34,400 nucleotides of DNA from CAYZEZ01 sp964477295 (GCA_964477295.1 CAYZEZ010000012.1:1-34400); one strand, 5' to 3'. Numbered from the stretch's first letter, positions 16,861 through 26,155 are shown. Numbers and translations are program-made. Notes: generated by a model from the letters alone, not told the origin.

Positions 16861-17559
16861 ATGGCAAAACACATAGGCATCGTAGCTTGCAGTGCTGAGG
16901 GTGCAGCGCTCTGCTACCGGACTATATGTAAGGAAGGTGCGGCTATTCTGGGCCAGCATCACCATCCCGAGATTAGCATGCATACCCATCCTCTTAGTGA
17001 ATACATGGATTTTATCTATTTGGCTGACTGGAAAGGTGTTGCTTCGTTAATGATTTCATCCGCAGAAAAGTTAGCTAAAACAGGAGCCGACTTTTTAATT
17101 TGCCCGGATAACACAATTCATCAGGCTTTTGATCTGGTTATGAGTAAATCTCCATTGCCATGGCTTCATATTGCTGAAGAAGTTGTAAAAACAGCTCTGT
17201 TATCGGGCTATAAAAAGGTAGGGATAATGGGTACAAAATACCTGATGACAGGCCCGGTGTATACACATATAATCCAAAAGGCCGGGATAGAGTATTACAT
17301 TCCGGATGAGATAACACGTAAACAAATTGATCATATACTATTCAATGAATTGGTTTATGGCGAGATAGTACCTGTATCGAAAAGCTTTTTTCTGAACGTG
17401 GTTGATCAAATGAAAAAGGAGCAATGCGATGCGGTGGTGCTGGGATGTACCGAGATTCCATTGATCGTATTGCCAGGCGAATCACCATTGCCTGTATTGG
17501 ATTCGACACGAATTCTTGCCAGGGCTGCTCTCCGGGAAGCAGTGAGTGTTGACAAATGA
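16861..17559 (+). CDS. Aspartate/glutamate racemase family protein
   Basis: 232 residues from the ATG at 16861. An in-frame TTG at 16798 would start within the 42-bp palindrome and is rejected because the conserved beta strand begins at KHIGIVACS. The Asp/Glu racemase fold carries two catalytic Cys: Cys81 in FLICPDNTIH and Cys196 in VVLGCTEIPLI, with the phosphate or carboxylate loop after each. Family members interconvert L- and D-aspartate or glutamate without cofactor. The exact substrate is unclear, and the N-terminal insertion with HHHPEISMHTH is not part of the common pattern I recall. A methyltransferase gene follows after 116 bp. Confidence 0.85.
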   Translation: MAKHIGIVACSAEGAALCYRTICKEGAAILGQHHHPEISMHTHPLSEYMDFIYLADWKGVASLMISSAEKLAKTGADFLICPDNTIHQAFDLVMSKSPLPWLHIAEEVVKTALLSGYKKVGIMGTKYLMTGPVYTHIIQKAGIEYYIPDEITRKQIDHILFNELVYGEIVPVSKSFFLNVVDQMKKEQCDAVVLGCTEIPLIVLPGESPLPVLDSTRILARAALREAVSVDK

Positions 17560-17675
17560 AGGAGAGTCGAAGGAGCGGGATCTGCGCATAAGCTGTCTGT
17601 AAATTTTGTGCTTCTGACTTCTTCCCAAAATCCCCACACCCGCACCTAACAAGGAACGAGACACAATGAACCATT

Positions 17676-18422
17676 ATGGATTATCCTGATTATTTTGCCA
17701 GGTTCTACGACATCATCTACGACCACATAAGGTCGGGGGTTGATCTGGAATATTATCTGAAAAAAATTTCAGCCACAAAAGGGCCGGTACTGGAAATCGG
17801 CGTTGGCACGGGACGACTGTTTACTGCGGCCATTCAAAGTAACGCAGATATTTACGGTATCGATATAAGCCGGAGCATGCTTGATATTTTACTCACTAAA
17901 CTTGATCCGGAGCATCACCACCGGATCTCCCTTCAGGATGCAGTTGATTTCAGCTTTGACCGGAAATTCGATCTTATCATCGCTCCTTTCAGGGTGTATT
18001 CCCATCTAATAAAGGTTGAAGATCAACTGAAAGCACTGAATAATGCAGCCAAACATCTGAGCGATAAGGGAATATTAATATTTGATCTTTATATCCCCGA
18101 TCCGGGCATGATCGCCTCGGGATTGTCCGGCGTTAAAGATTTCGAAGGTGAATATGAACCCGGAAGAACATTTTCGCGCACGGTCAGCATGAAAGCGGAT
18201 ATCGTTCATCAGATCAGCGATATAACTATGACAATGAGATGGATGGAACTGGATAAGGAACGGGAGGAGGATTTTAATTTTAAATTCCGGTTTTATTTCA
18301 GGTATGAAGTGGAACACCTGGTGGCCCGGTCGGAGCTGTCATTAGAATGTATGTACGGGGATTTTTGTGAAAATGATATAAGCAGTGGCTCAAAGGAAAT
18401 GGTGGTGGTGTGTAAGAAATAA
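17676..18422 (+). CDS. Class I SAM-dependent methyltransferase
   Basis: 248 residues. Motif I VLEIGVGTGRL (about 38-48) binds S-adenosylmethionine; the acidic residue at the end of strand 2 is Asp63 in YGIDISRSM; motif post-I and the DLIIAPFRVYSHL strand follow. This is the general small-molecule methyltransferase fold (Methyltransf_25/11 type). The substrate cannot be inferred. It is 116 bp after the racemase-family gene and in the same direction; the intervening sequence has no terminator I can see. REP-like repeats follow. Confidence 0.88.
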   Translation: MDYPDYFARFYDIIYDHIRSGVDLEYYLKKISATKGPVLEIGVGTGRLFTAAIQSNADIYGIDISRSMLDILLTKLDPEHHHRISLQDAVDFSFDRKFDLIIAPFRVYSHLIKVEDQLKALNNAAKHLSDKGILIFDLYIPDPGMIASGLSGVKDFEGEYEPGRTFSRTVSMKADIVHQISDITMTMRWMELDKEREEDFNFKFRFYFRYEVEHLVARSELSLECMYGDFCENDISSGSKEMVVVCKK

Positions 18423-18458
18423 ATAGTGCAATCATTAATTATGAACTTAGCTCGAATA

Positions 18459-18525
18459 GTCATCCCGAATTTATTTCGGGATCTTCTTTTTGGTTAATTG
18501 AGGTCCTGAACCGGGCTCAGGATGA
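18459..18525. repeat. REP-like inverted pair of GTCAT...ATCT palindromes
   Basis: First palindrome: GTCATCCCGAAT to TTCGGGATCT (18459-18484). Second, in opposite orientation: TCCTGAACCG to CTCAGGATGA (18504-18525). They sit between the convergent methyltransferase and IPExxxVDY genes. Same family and same head-to-tail arrangement as at 5603-5665. Confidence 0.85.
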
Positions 18526-18534
18526 GTGCTCCCC

Positions 18535-18957
18535 CTAAAACAACAACCTTTTCTTCGATTTAAGTTTGGCAACATCGATCACGAATGCAGCAGTGATCAT
18601 TTCAATTTGCTTGAGCTCATTGACAAGTCCGGTTAGTTCATCCCCACTTATCTCACCCGATAACTGCAATAAAAAATCAATATTGGTCATTTCCTCCAGT
18701 AAAAATCCATCATCACACCGGTTCGAAATCAGGTTATACTGGATATAGGTTTCATCGTCAAGGTATTGCGAAAGTGAAAATTCCTGGTCCTGGCCTATCC
18801 TGGGATTGTGAATAATAAGATTATCAGCGCGCATGAATGATGTGCCTAACCGGTTATTAATCCCCCAGCTTAAACGGTAATCATTCTCATGCGAGGATAT
18901 ACCAATAAGGTGAAATGAAAAATCGTCTTTAAATGATAGTGTATGTGACTTCTTCAC
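18535..18957 (-). CDS. IPExxxVDY family protein
   Basis: 140 residues, GTG start at 18957, 8 bp after the rnc stop. The protein has an early aromatic/charged part (YRLSWGINNRLGTSF), a middle acidic segment, and the C-terminal AAFVIDVAKLKSKKRLLF that matches the family's conserved end. It is a Bacteroidota-specific small protein regularly encoded with rnc, fabF and acpP; the molecular function is unknown to me. No signal peptide or membrane segment. The order acpP-fabF-rnc-this gene supports the assignment. Confidence 0.75.
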   Translation of the reverse strand: MKKSHTLSFKDDFSFHLIGISSHENDYRLSWGINNRLGTSFMRADNLIIHNPRIGQDQEFSLSQYLDDETYIQYNLISNRCDDGFLLEEMTNIDFLLQLSGEISGDELTGLVNELKQIEMITAAFVIDVAKLKSKKRLLF

Positions 18958-18965
18958 GTAATTGG

Positions 18966-19697
18966 TTATTGGTGTTGGTCGAGTTTCTGCAGTGCCTCTT
19001 CGGCAGCCATTTGTTCGGCATCTTTTTTCGAATGGCCCGATCCGGATCCCAGCTCCTCATCCATCATCATAATCGATGTTATAAAAAACGGTTCATCGGG
19101 ATGATCGGGACTTTCTTTACTAATAAACTGGATATCCTGTTTATTCTTCTGTGCCCACTCGATAACCCGGCTCTTAAAATCCGATTCTTTCTTTGATAAC
19201 CTATTGATATCCAGATATTTATTTAACACTCTGCGGATAACAAATTTTCTTGCACTATAATAACCTTTGTCCAAGTAAATCGCACCAATTAACGCTTCCA
19301 ACGTATTTCCAAGGATATTTACCCTGTTCTGGTTGTTCCTGGTGTTGGAAATAATGAATGGACCAATTCCCAGATTAGAACTTAGGGTATTCAGCTGTTT
19401 TCTTTTAACGATCTTGGACTTGAGCTGTGTCAGGTAACCTTCATCTCTATCAGGAAACTGCTGGTACAGGTGATCAGCAATAATAGCGTCGAGGATCGCA
19501 TCCCCCAGGTATTCGAGTCGTTCGTTATTGATCCTGGCACCTCCTGGATCGTACGATGAAGCTGACCTGTGCCTGAATGCAATTTTATACAGCTTCAGAT
19601 TGCCCGGTAAATATCCGGTTAATCTACGTAATTGCAGATATAACTTCCGGTCGGGGAGAAATGGTAATGTTATCAGGTGAATAAATGTCCTGAACAC
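18966..19697 (-). CDS. rnc: Ribonuclease III
   Basis: 243 residues from GTG at 19697, 5 bp after the fabF stop. The catalytic signature NERLEYLGDAIL (58-69) and the second acidic site NTLEALIGAIYLDKG (about 131-145) are intact, so it should cut double-stranded RNA in rRNA and mRNA processing. A double-stranded RNA-binding domain lies at about 172-240 (GSGSGHSKKDAEQMAAEEAL). The longer N-terminus before the nuclease domain is usual in Bacteroidota. It is the third gene of the acpP-fabF-rnc operon. Confidence 0.95.
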   Translation of the reverse strand: MFRTFIHLITLPFLPDRKLYLQLRRLTGYLPGNLKLYKIAFRHRSASSYDPGGARINNERLEYLGDAILDAIIADHLYQQFPDRDEGYLTQLKSKIVKRKQLNTLSSNLGIGPFIISNTRNNQNRVNILGNTLEALIGAIYLDKGYYSARKFVIRRVLNKYLDINRLSKKESDFKSRVIEWAQKNKQDIQFISKESPDHPDEPFFITSIMMMDEELGSGSGHSKKDAEQMAAEEALQKLDQHQ

Positions 19698-19702
19698 AAA
19701 GT

Positions 19703-20953
19703 TTACGAACTTTTCTTAAAGATGACTGATGTATTATGGCCTCCGAACCCGAATGTGTTGCTAAAGGCATAGGTCACTTCACGTTCCTGTGCTTTATTAA
19801 ACGTTAAATTTAATTTATTATCGATTTCGGGATCTTCAGTTTTAAAATTAATGGTCGGGGGTATCAGGTTGTATTTAGTAGCCAGGACAGCTGTGATGGC
19901 TTCAATAGCTCCTGCGGCACCTAATAAATGGCCCGTCATCGATTTGGTGGCACTGATATTCAATTTGTATGCATGATCACCAAAAACTTTCTTGATAGCC
20001 AGCGCTTCTGAAATGTCTCCCAGGGGTGTTGCCGTTCCATGTACATTGATATAGTCAATCGCGGTTGGATCCAGCTTTGCGTCTTTCAATGCATTTTCCA
20101 TCACAAGTCTTGCACCCAATCCTTCCGGATGCGGTGCAGTCAGGTGGTAGGCGTCAGCCGACATGCCCATGCCAACAATCTCAGCATAGATTTTTGCTCC
20201 CCGGCTTTTAGCGTGCTCATATTCTTCCAGGATTAGTGATCCTGATCCTTCCCCCATAACAAAACCGTCCCTGTCCTTATCGAATGGACTTGAGGCGGTT
20301 TTGAATTCCTCATTTCTGGTCGACATGGCTCGCATGGAATTGAATCCGGCAATGCCAGCTTGTGTAATGGCTGCCTCAGATCCGCCTACAACAAAAGCAT
20401 CTGCATAATCAAGGCGCAAATAAGTATATGCATCAATGATGGCGTTGGTCGAAGAAGCACAGGCACTGACAGTAGCAAAATTAGGACCCCGGAAACCATA
20501 TTTAATTGAGATATGACCTGCGGCAATGTCGCTGATCATTTTAGGGATGAAAAATGGATTGAACCTGGGGATCCCTCCTCCCATAAAGAAGTTTTCAAGT
20601 TCGTCCTGGTAAGCCTGGATCCCTCCTATTCCGGAAGCAAAAATAACACCTATGCGATCATGATTTACAGTATCCAGGTCCATCCCTGAATCCTTAAGAG
20701 ACTCACCTGCTGCAATGAGTGCATATTGGGAATACAAATCAAGTAAACGCAACTCCTTACGTTCAAAATGATCGGCTCCATTATAACCTTTAACCTCACA
20801 AGCAAACCTGGTTTTGTGATTTGTTGCATCAAAACGGGTTATCATTCCGGCACCACTGACGCCATTCACCAATCCTTCCCAAAAATCATTAACATTATTA
20901 CCCAGTGGTGTAATGGCACCAAGGCCAGTAACCACTACCCGTTTGAGTTCCAT
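19703..20953 (-). CDS. fabF: Beta-ketoacyl-ACP synthase II (FabF)
   Basis: 416 residues, the full length of the family. The Cys-His-His triad is present: Cys165 in VSACASS, His305 in NVHGTATPLGD, His342 in SMTGHLLGAAG, plus the C-terminal Gly-rich FGFGGHN. It condenses acyl-ACP with malonyl-ACP in fatty-acid elongation in the cytoplasm. It begins 21 bp after the acpP stop codon and is followed by rnc after 5 bp, in a classic operon. Confidence 0.97.
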   Translation of the reverse strand: MELKRVVVTGLGAITPLGNNVNDFWEGLVNGVSGAGMITRFDATNHKTRFACEVKGYNGADHFERKELRLLDLYSQYALIAAGESLKDSGMDLDTVNHDRIGVIFASGIGGIQAYQDELENFFMGGGIPRFNPFFIPKMISDIAAGHISIKYGFRGPNFATVSACASSTNAIIDAYTYLRLDYADAFVVGGSEAAITQAGIAGFNSMRAMSTRNEEFKTASSPFDKDRDGFVMGEGSGSLILEEYEHAKSRGAKIYAEIVGMGMSADAYHLTAPHPEGLGARLVMENALKDAKLDPTAIDYINVHGTATPLGDISEALAIKKVFGDHAYKLNISATKSMTGHLLGAAGAIEAITAVLATKYNLIPPTINFKTEDPEIDNKLNLTFNKAQEREVTYAFSNTFGFGGHNTSVIFKKSS

Positions 20954-20974
20954 AAGCGGGGGTATTTTAGGAGA

Positions 20975-21211
20975 CTACTTTGTGTTGTCCTCTATGTACT
21001 TAACAGCTTCTCCTACAGTGCTGATGCTTTCTGCCTGATCATCAGGGATCCCAAGATTGAATTCTTTTTCGAATTCCATAATAAGTTCAACAGTGTCAAG
21101 AGAATCAGCTCCCAGATCGTTGGTGAAGCTGGCTTCGTTAGTAACTTCGTTTTCATCTACACCTAACTTGTCAACAATGATAGCTTTAACTCTGGATGCA
21201 ATGTCAGACAT
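20975..21211 (-). CDS. acpP: Acyl carrier protein
   Basis: 78 residues, strongly acidic, with the phosphopantetheine attachment Ser37 in GADSLDTVELIM. It carries growing acyl chains for FabF and other enzymes. It is the first gene of the operon, and a promoter-like pair lies 51 bp upstream at 21262-21292. Divergent from purN. Confidence 0.97.
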   Translation of the reverse strand: MSDIASRVKAIIVDKLGVDENEVTNEASFTNDLGADSLDTVELIMEFEKEFNLGIPDDQAESISTVGEAVKYIEDNTK

Positions 21212-21261
21212 AGCAGTAATTTTAAATTATACTTAGAAATAATTAGACAAAAATAACGGTG

Positions 21262-21292
21262 CAAAGAAATGTATTTCTCGCATAAAAACAAA
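21262..21292 (-). promoter_or_regulatory. Bacteroidetes-type promoter of the acpP operon
   Basis: On the minus strand TTTG (21292-21289), 19 bases, then TTTCTTTG (21269-21262) match the -33 TTTG and -7 TAnnTTTG pattern, with one mismatch in the -7 element. The predicted leader is about 45 nt. Confidence 0.45.
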
Positions 21293-21417
21293 TAAAAAAA
21301 AGTCTTTATTACCGTAAATATAAAATATTTTGGCATTTTTAGTATGGAATTTATGAAAAATCACATCAGTAATTTTTAGTACCAAATTAACAAGTTTTTG
21401 CTAAGTTAATGATAGGT

Positions 21418-21987
21418 ATGAAGATAGCTATACTTGCATCCGGTTCCGGGACCAATGCAGAAAATATAATTAAATATTTTGCCGGTAATCCGGGGATCAG
21501 TATTCAATTGATCCTTTCCAATAAAAAAGATGCCTTCGTTCTTACCAGGGCTGAAAATCATAATATTCCTGCAATGGTATTTGACAGGACCGACTTTTAT
21601 GAGACCGGATTGGTGCTTGATAGATTAAAATCTGAAGGGATAGATTTTATTGTACTGGCCGGATTCTTATGGCTCATTCCAATAGATATCATCCGGGCCT
21701 ACCCTGGTAAAATAGTTAATATTCATCCGGCCCTGCTTCCAAAATACGGTGGGAAAGGGATGTATGGCTCCCATGTTCACGAGGCCGTAATTGAGAATAA
21801 GGAGAAAGAATCGGGCATTTCTATCCATTTTGTGAATGAAAAGTATGATGAAGGAGCCATAATATTCCAGGCAAGGTGCCGGGTCCTGCCTGATGACACC
21901 CCTGATTCACTGGCTGAAAGGATACATCAGCTGGAATACAAACATTATCCGGAAGTTATAAAAGAGCTGCTGACCAGCCAGGATTAA
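21418..21987 (+). CDS. purN: Phosphoribosylglycinamide formyltransferase (PurN)
   Basis: 189 residues from ATG 21418; an ATG at 21409 adds MIG before the conserved MKIAILASGSGTN, so the downstream start is preferred though both are possible. Phosphate-binding SGSGTN is at 8-13. Catalytic residues Asn101, His103 (NIHPALLPKYGGKGMYG) and Asp144 (EKYDEGAIIF) are all present. It transfers a formyl group from 10-formyltetrahydrofolate to GAR in purine synthesis. Its stop overlaps the stop of the convergent M23 peptidase gene (shared TTAA at 21984-21987), so neither has room for a terminator. Confidence 0.95.
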   Translation: MKIAILASGSGTNAENIIKYFAGNPGISIQLILSNKKDAFVLTRAENHNIPAMVFDRTDFYETGLVLDRLKSEGIDFIVLAGFLWLIPIDIIRAYPGKIVNIHPALLPKYGGKGMYGSHVHEAVIENKEKESGISIHFVNEKYDEGAIIFQARCRVLPDDTPDSLAERIHQLEYKHYPEVIKELLTSQD

Positions 21988-23282
21988 TATCCCTCAACAG
22001 AAACGGAATCCGTTAATGCCGGATCCTGGATCTGTATCTGATCCAGTCGCTGCATCACCAATGTTTTTACAGAGTCAAACCGGGCCATGTTTTTCTCCTT
22101 TACGGGTTCAACAGGAGGGGCATCTACTTTCAATGGATCTACCGGCGATCCGTTTTTGTAAAACCTGAAATCCAGATGAGGCCCTGTGGATAAGCCTGTT
22201 CTTCCCACGTAACCGATTACGTCACCCTGCAGGACATATGCGCCGGTCTGTATATTTTTCCCGTAACCACTCAGGTGAAGATAAGCAGTGGTATACACGC
22301 TATTATGCCTTATTTTGACCATATATCCGTTGGCCTTTTTGTATGATTTTTCAATGATCTTTCCATCGCCGATAGCATGCACCGGTGTGCCAATAGGAGC
22401 GGCATAATCAACTCCCAGGTGTGGCCTGCGAATCTTCAAAATCGGGTGCATCCTGCTGTAAGAGTATCTGGAACTTATCCTGGAATATCTTAACGGGGCT
22501 TTAAGAAAGGCCCTTCTTAAACTGTTCCCATCCTGACCAAAAAAGGTCATAATGCTGTCCTGCTCAAATGGAATAGCATAAAACTCCTTCCCGGCATGAT
22601 AAAAATAAGCACCGTGTATCTCTCCCAAACCAATGTATTGGGTGTCGACATAATGCTGGTCATAAATAACTTTGAACCTGTCTCCTTCCTGGATACCAAA
22701 AAAGTCGATATTCCATGCATAAATTTCTGATAACTCAATGGCCATCATCGGATCCAGGTCATTTTCCTTCATGGTCATCCAGAGCGATGAATGAATGCTT
22801 CCCCCGGCTGTGCGTTCAGAGATAGTAACCTCCTTCTCACTTCGGCAGACTGTTATGCTGTCTTTTAATCCAACAAATACATATTCAACAGGAGTATGTT
22901 CATATACAAAATACCGGGCTGTTTCTGAGGAGTCCCGGGTACAAAAAACTTTATAAGGTTTTCCGTACCTGATTTTTCTGAAATCAAATACTTCATTATG
23001 ATTTGTGGCGATTTCATGAATGTCTTTACCGCTTACACCATATTCCAGCAGCAGGTCAGACAGGCTCTGATTCTTTTGGATAATCCCCGTATGTATGATA
23101 AATGAATCCACCGCGAGCCCGTATTCCCTGATAATGACCGGTATGGGTTTCAGGCTGTCGGGATATTCGATCAGTATGGGGCTATCTTCGGAAAGAAACA
23201 GGGAACGGATCGATAGGTATACGACTACCGTAAGTAAGATCAAAAGGGGTCCGCCCAGTATGACAAATCGCCTCAGCTTCAT
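21984..23282 (-). CDS. Membrane-anchored M23 family metallopeptidase with HxD in place of the last HxH
   Basis: 432 residues. An N-terminal membrane helix (about 7-28) anchors it in the inner membrane facing the periplasm. A segment at about 65-115 resembles a LysM-like or OapA-like region (NQSLSDLLLEYGVSGKDIHE). The M23 domain (about 280-385) has His288 and Asp292 (HLGVDYAAP) and His336 (YLHLS), but the last motif reads STGPHLDFRF (His369, Asp371), so the usual second His zinc ligand is Asp. I recall this variant in other Bacteroidota M23 proteins; Asp may still bind zinc. Likely a peptidoglycan endopeptidase or a regulator of one. It follows leuS after 18 bp. Confidence 0.88.
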   Translation of the reverse strand: MKLRRFVILGGPLLILLTVVVYLSIRSLFLSEDSPILIEYPDSLKPIPVIIREYGLAVDSFIIHTGIIQKNQSLSDLLLEYGVSGKDIHEIATNHNEVFDFRKIRYGKPYKVFCTRDSSETARYFVYEHTPVEYVFVGLKDSITVCRSEKEVTISERTAGGSIHSSLWMTMKENDLDPMMAIELSEIYAWNIDFFGIQEGDRFKVIYDQHYVDTQYIGLGEIHGAYFYHAGKEFYAIPFEQDSIMTFFGQDGNSLRRAFLKAPLRYSRISSRYSYSRMHPILKIRRPHLGVDYAAPIGTPVHAIGDGKIIEKSYKKANGYMVKIRHNSVYTTAYLHLSGYGKNIQTGAYVLQGDVIGYVGRTGLSTGPHLDFRFYKNGSPVDPLKVDAPPVEPVKEKNMARFDSVKTLVMQRLDQIQIQDPALTDSVSVEGY

Positions 23283-23300
23283 CCTGTGATAATATTGCGT

Positions 23301-25955
23301 CTAAACAACCACATTAATAATTTTATTCGGGACAATAATAAACTTCCTTGGCGTTTTTCCATCCAGCCATTTCTGGGCCTTCTCGTGTTCCAGGATGATC
23401 TTTTTGATCTCTTCCTGATCCATATCGAGCGGCAGGTCAACCTTAAACCTCAGCTTTCCATTGAACGACACAGGATACTCATAGGCCTGCTCAACCAGTA
23501 ATTTCTCATCATATTCCGGGAAGGGTTTATCGGATATGGTCGGGACCTGTCCCAATAATTCCCAGATCTCTTCTGCCAGGTGAGGGGCAAAGGGTGACAA
23601 TACCAGCATAAACTGCTGAGCAGTATTCTCTGCTACTTTCCCTTTTTTAATGCAGAGATTGGTAAAGATCATCATCTGGGATATGGCCGTATTGAACCGG
23701 AGACCTTCAATGTCGTGTTCTACTTTCTTTATGGTCTGGTGAAGCGATTTGAGCACTTCCGTGTCTTCTTCAATGTGTTGTATATGAGCAGGATCGGCAA
23801 AGAATCTAAAAACCTTTCCAAGGAAATTAAATACGCCTTTAATCCCATTTTCCGACCAGGGCTTGGTTGCTTCCAGCGGTCCCATGAACATCTCGTACAA
23901 CCGCATGGCATCGGCACCATATTTCGCAACCACATCATCCGGATTAATCACATTTTTAAGTGATTTCGACATTTTCGCAACGATCTGTTTCAGCTCTTCA
24001 CCCGTCTGGACATGAAAGAATTTTTCATCCTTTTCTTCGACCAGGTCGGAAAATACTTTGGTACCGGTACTTGTTTCGTAAGCATATGCCAGGATCATCC
24101 CCTGGTTGAACAGTCTCGGGTAGGGCTCATCGTGCGACACAATGCCCAGGTCGAACAGCACCTTGTGCCAGAAACGGCTGTACAGCAGGTGCAGCACGGC
24201 ATGTTCGGCACCTCCGATATAAAGGTCGACCGGCATCCAGTATTTTTCTTTTTCCGGATCGAATATGGCATCCTGATTATGCGGATCGAGATATCTCAGG
24301 TAGTACCAGCATGAGCCGGCCCACTGCGGCATGGTATTGGTTTCACGCCTGCCTTTTCTTCCGTTTTTATCGGTTACCTCAAGCCAGTCCGTTGCATTTG
24401 CCAGTGGTGATTCACCCGCTTCACCCGGTTCGTATTCTTCAAGGGCAGGCAGCTCGACCGGCAGGTCAGATTCATCCAGCAGGCTTATTGTGCCGTCCTC
24501 CCAGTGAACAATAGGGAAGGGCTCGCCCCAGTAACGTTGACGGCTGAAAAGCCAATCACGGATCTTATAATTTATAGCATAAGTGCCCAGGTCATTTTTC
24601 TCCAACCACTCAACTGTAGTCTTTATCCCATTCTCCTTTTTCATGCCGTTGATATCCAGGCCGGTCTCCTCGCTGGATGAGTTAATATAATTACCATCCT
24701 CGGTCCAGCACGCTTCAGTATTCAGCACCTGTTGCCTGAGTTCTGCATTGGCATCTATCGGATCCATAATGCAAACAACCGGGATATCAAATTTTTTGGC
24801 GAATTCAAAGTCGCGGGTATCGTGCGCAGGTACAGCCATGATAGCACCTGTACCATATCCCATCATTACGTAGTCGGCCACCCAGATAGGAACCCTTTCA
24901 TTGTTGACCGGATTTATGGCATAACGGCCGGTGAAAACGCCTGTTTTTTCCTTGGCCAGGTCGGTACGGTCGAGATCCGATTTCAGCGATGCGGCCCTGA
25001 TATATTCGTCAATCTCTTCTGCCTGTTCAGGTGTTTTAATCTGCTCGAGCCAGGGGTGTTCAGGGGCAATGACCATATATGTAGCCCCAAACAGGGTATC
25101 GGGACGGGTAGTGAAGCATCTTAATTTTTCGTCGAGCCCTTCGACCGTGAAATCCACATCAGCGCCGTCCGAACGTCCTATCCAGTTCCTTTGCTGGTCC
25201 TTTATGCCTTCTGGCCAATCCATATTATCAAGTCCCGATAAAAGCCTTTCAGCATATTGCGGAATGCGTAACAGCCACTGTTTCAGGTTCTTTTTAATTA
25301 CCTGGTTGCCACATTTTTCATGCGATCCGTCGAACATCACCTCCTCGTTGGCTGCCACGGTTTTACAGCTATTACAGTACCAGACCTGTGCATTATCATA
25401 ATAGGCAAGCCTTTTGCTCTTGATAAATTCCTTCTCTGCCTCAGGTCCTTCCTTTTTGATATCGGCAGGAATTTCCAGATCATCAATGGGCCGGCCCTTA
25501 TTTTGCTTATTGTCGAACCAGGTATTGTAGAGCTGCATGAAGATCCACTGGGTCCATTTATAGTAATGAGGATCAGTGGTTTTTATCTCCCTGTCCCAGT
25601 CGTAAGCAAGTCCCAGCGATTTGATCTGGCGGCGGAAGGTATCGCAGTTTTTATTGGTAGTTACAGCCGGGTGAGTGCCGGTCTGCATTGCATATTGCTC
25701 GGCCGGCAAACCAAACGCATCCCATCCCATGGGGTGGAGAACATTAAATCCCTTCATTCTCTTGAACCTGGCTACGATATCTGTAGCCGTGTAGCCTTCG
25801 GGGTGGCCTACGTGCAGGCCGCTGCCGGAGGGGTATGGATACATATCAAGCACATAGTACTTCGGCTTGCTTTTGTCAGCCTCCACACTGAAAGTCTTAT
25901 TTTCTTCCCAGTATTTCTGCCATTTCTTTTCTATATCTGAAAACGTGTATTCCAT
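23301..25955 (-). CDS. leuS: Leucyl-tRNA synthetase
   Basis: 884 residues, normal bacterial size or slightly long. Class I signatures: HVGH (48-51) in PYPSGSGLHVGHPEGY and KMSKS (661-665). The editing (CP1) domain occupies about 225-420 with TTRPDTLFGATY and the GTGAIMAVPAHD motif. A zinc-like Cys group (CNSCKTVAANEEV and CG) is present near 193-217. The anticodon-binding part is at the C-terminal end. It charges tRNA-Leu with leucine and hydrolyses mischarged norvaline or isoleucine. The start at MEYTFSDIEKKWQKYW is conserved. It forms an operon with the M23 peptidase gene. Confidence 0.98.
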   Translation of the reverse strand: MEYTFSDIEKKWQKYWEENKTFSVEADKSKPKYYVLDMYPYPSGSGLHVGHPEGYTATDIVARFKRMKGFNVLHPMGWDAFGLPAEQYAMQTGTHPAVTTNKNCDTFRRQIKSLGLAYDWDREIKTTDPHYYKWTQWIFMQLYNTWFDNKQNKGRPIDDLEIPADIKKEGPEAEKEFIKSKRLAYYDNAQVWYCNSCKTVAANEEVMFDGSHEKCGNQVIKKNLKQWLLRIPQYAERLLSGLDNMDWPEGIKDQQRNWIGRSDGADVDFTVEGLDEKLRCFTTRPDTLFGATYMVIAPEHPWLEQIKTPEQAEEIDEYIRAASLKSDLDRTDLAKEKTGVFTGRYAINPVNNERVPIWVADYVMMGYGTGAIMAVPAHDTRDFEFAKKFDIPVVCIMDPIDANAELRQQVLNTEACWTEDGNYINSSSEETGLDINGMKKENGIKTTVEWLEKNDLGTYAINYKIRDWLFSRQRYWGEPFPIVHWEDGTISLLDESDLPVELPALEEYEPGEAGESPLANATDWLEVTDKNGRKGRRETNTMPQWAGSCWYYLRYLDPHNQDAIFDPEKEKYWMPVDLYIGGAEHAVLHLLYSRFWHKVLFDLGIVSHDEPYPRLFNQGMILAYAYETSTGTKVFSDLVEEKDEKFFHVQTGEELKQIVAKMSKSLKNVINPDDVVAKYGADAMRLYEMFMGPLEATKPWSENGIKGVFNFLGKVFRFFADPAHIQHIEEDTEVLKSLHQTIKKVEHDIEGLRFNTAISQMMIFTNLCIKKGKVAENTAQQFMLVLSPFAPHLAEEIWELLGQVPTISDKPFPEYDEKLLVEQAYEYPVSFNGKLRFKVDLPLDMDQEEIKKIILEHEKAQKWLDGKTPRKFIIVPNKIINVVV

Positions 25956-26067
25956 CCGGACTAGAATGATTTAAGGGTATAAATGCTTGTTTTTTTAAGA
26001 GATACAAAAGTAAGAAACTTAGCAAGAAGAACATACTTTTTTGGTAAATTTGCCTTTCGGAAGAAAG

Positions 26068-26137
26068 TTGCAGGTCAATTGCCGTCGGTTTCAACCGACG
26101 GATTGCAGGTCAATTGCCGTCGGTTTCAACCGACGGA
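26068..26137 (+). repeat. Tandem pair of a 35-bp hairpin repeat (CCGTCGGTT-TC-AACCGACGG)
   Basis: Two identical 35-bp units (26068-26102 and 26103-26137) lie end to end. Each contains a perfect 9-bp stem CCGTCGGTT/AACCGACGG with a 2-base loop. A third, nearly identical copy lies at 28716-28752. The pair is in the gap upstream of leuS and tRNA-Arg. Nothing in it looks coding. Confidence 0.92.
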
Positions 26138-26155
26138 TTAATGGAAGCCAAAATC

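Noticed and set aside
23301..25955. Several long plus-strand ORFs opposite leuS
   Set aside because: They lie wholly within the well-supported leuS gene, show no family resemblance, and are explained as antisense shadows.
26068..26137. CRISPR array of two repeats upstream of tRNA-Arg
   Set aside because: The units are directly adjacent with no spacers, a third copy is isolated 2.6 kb away, and no cas genes are present.
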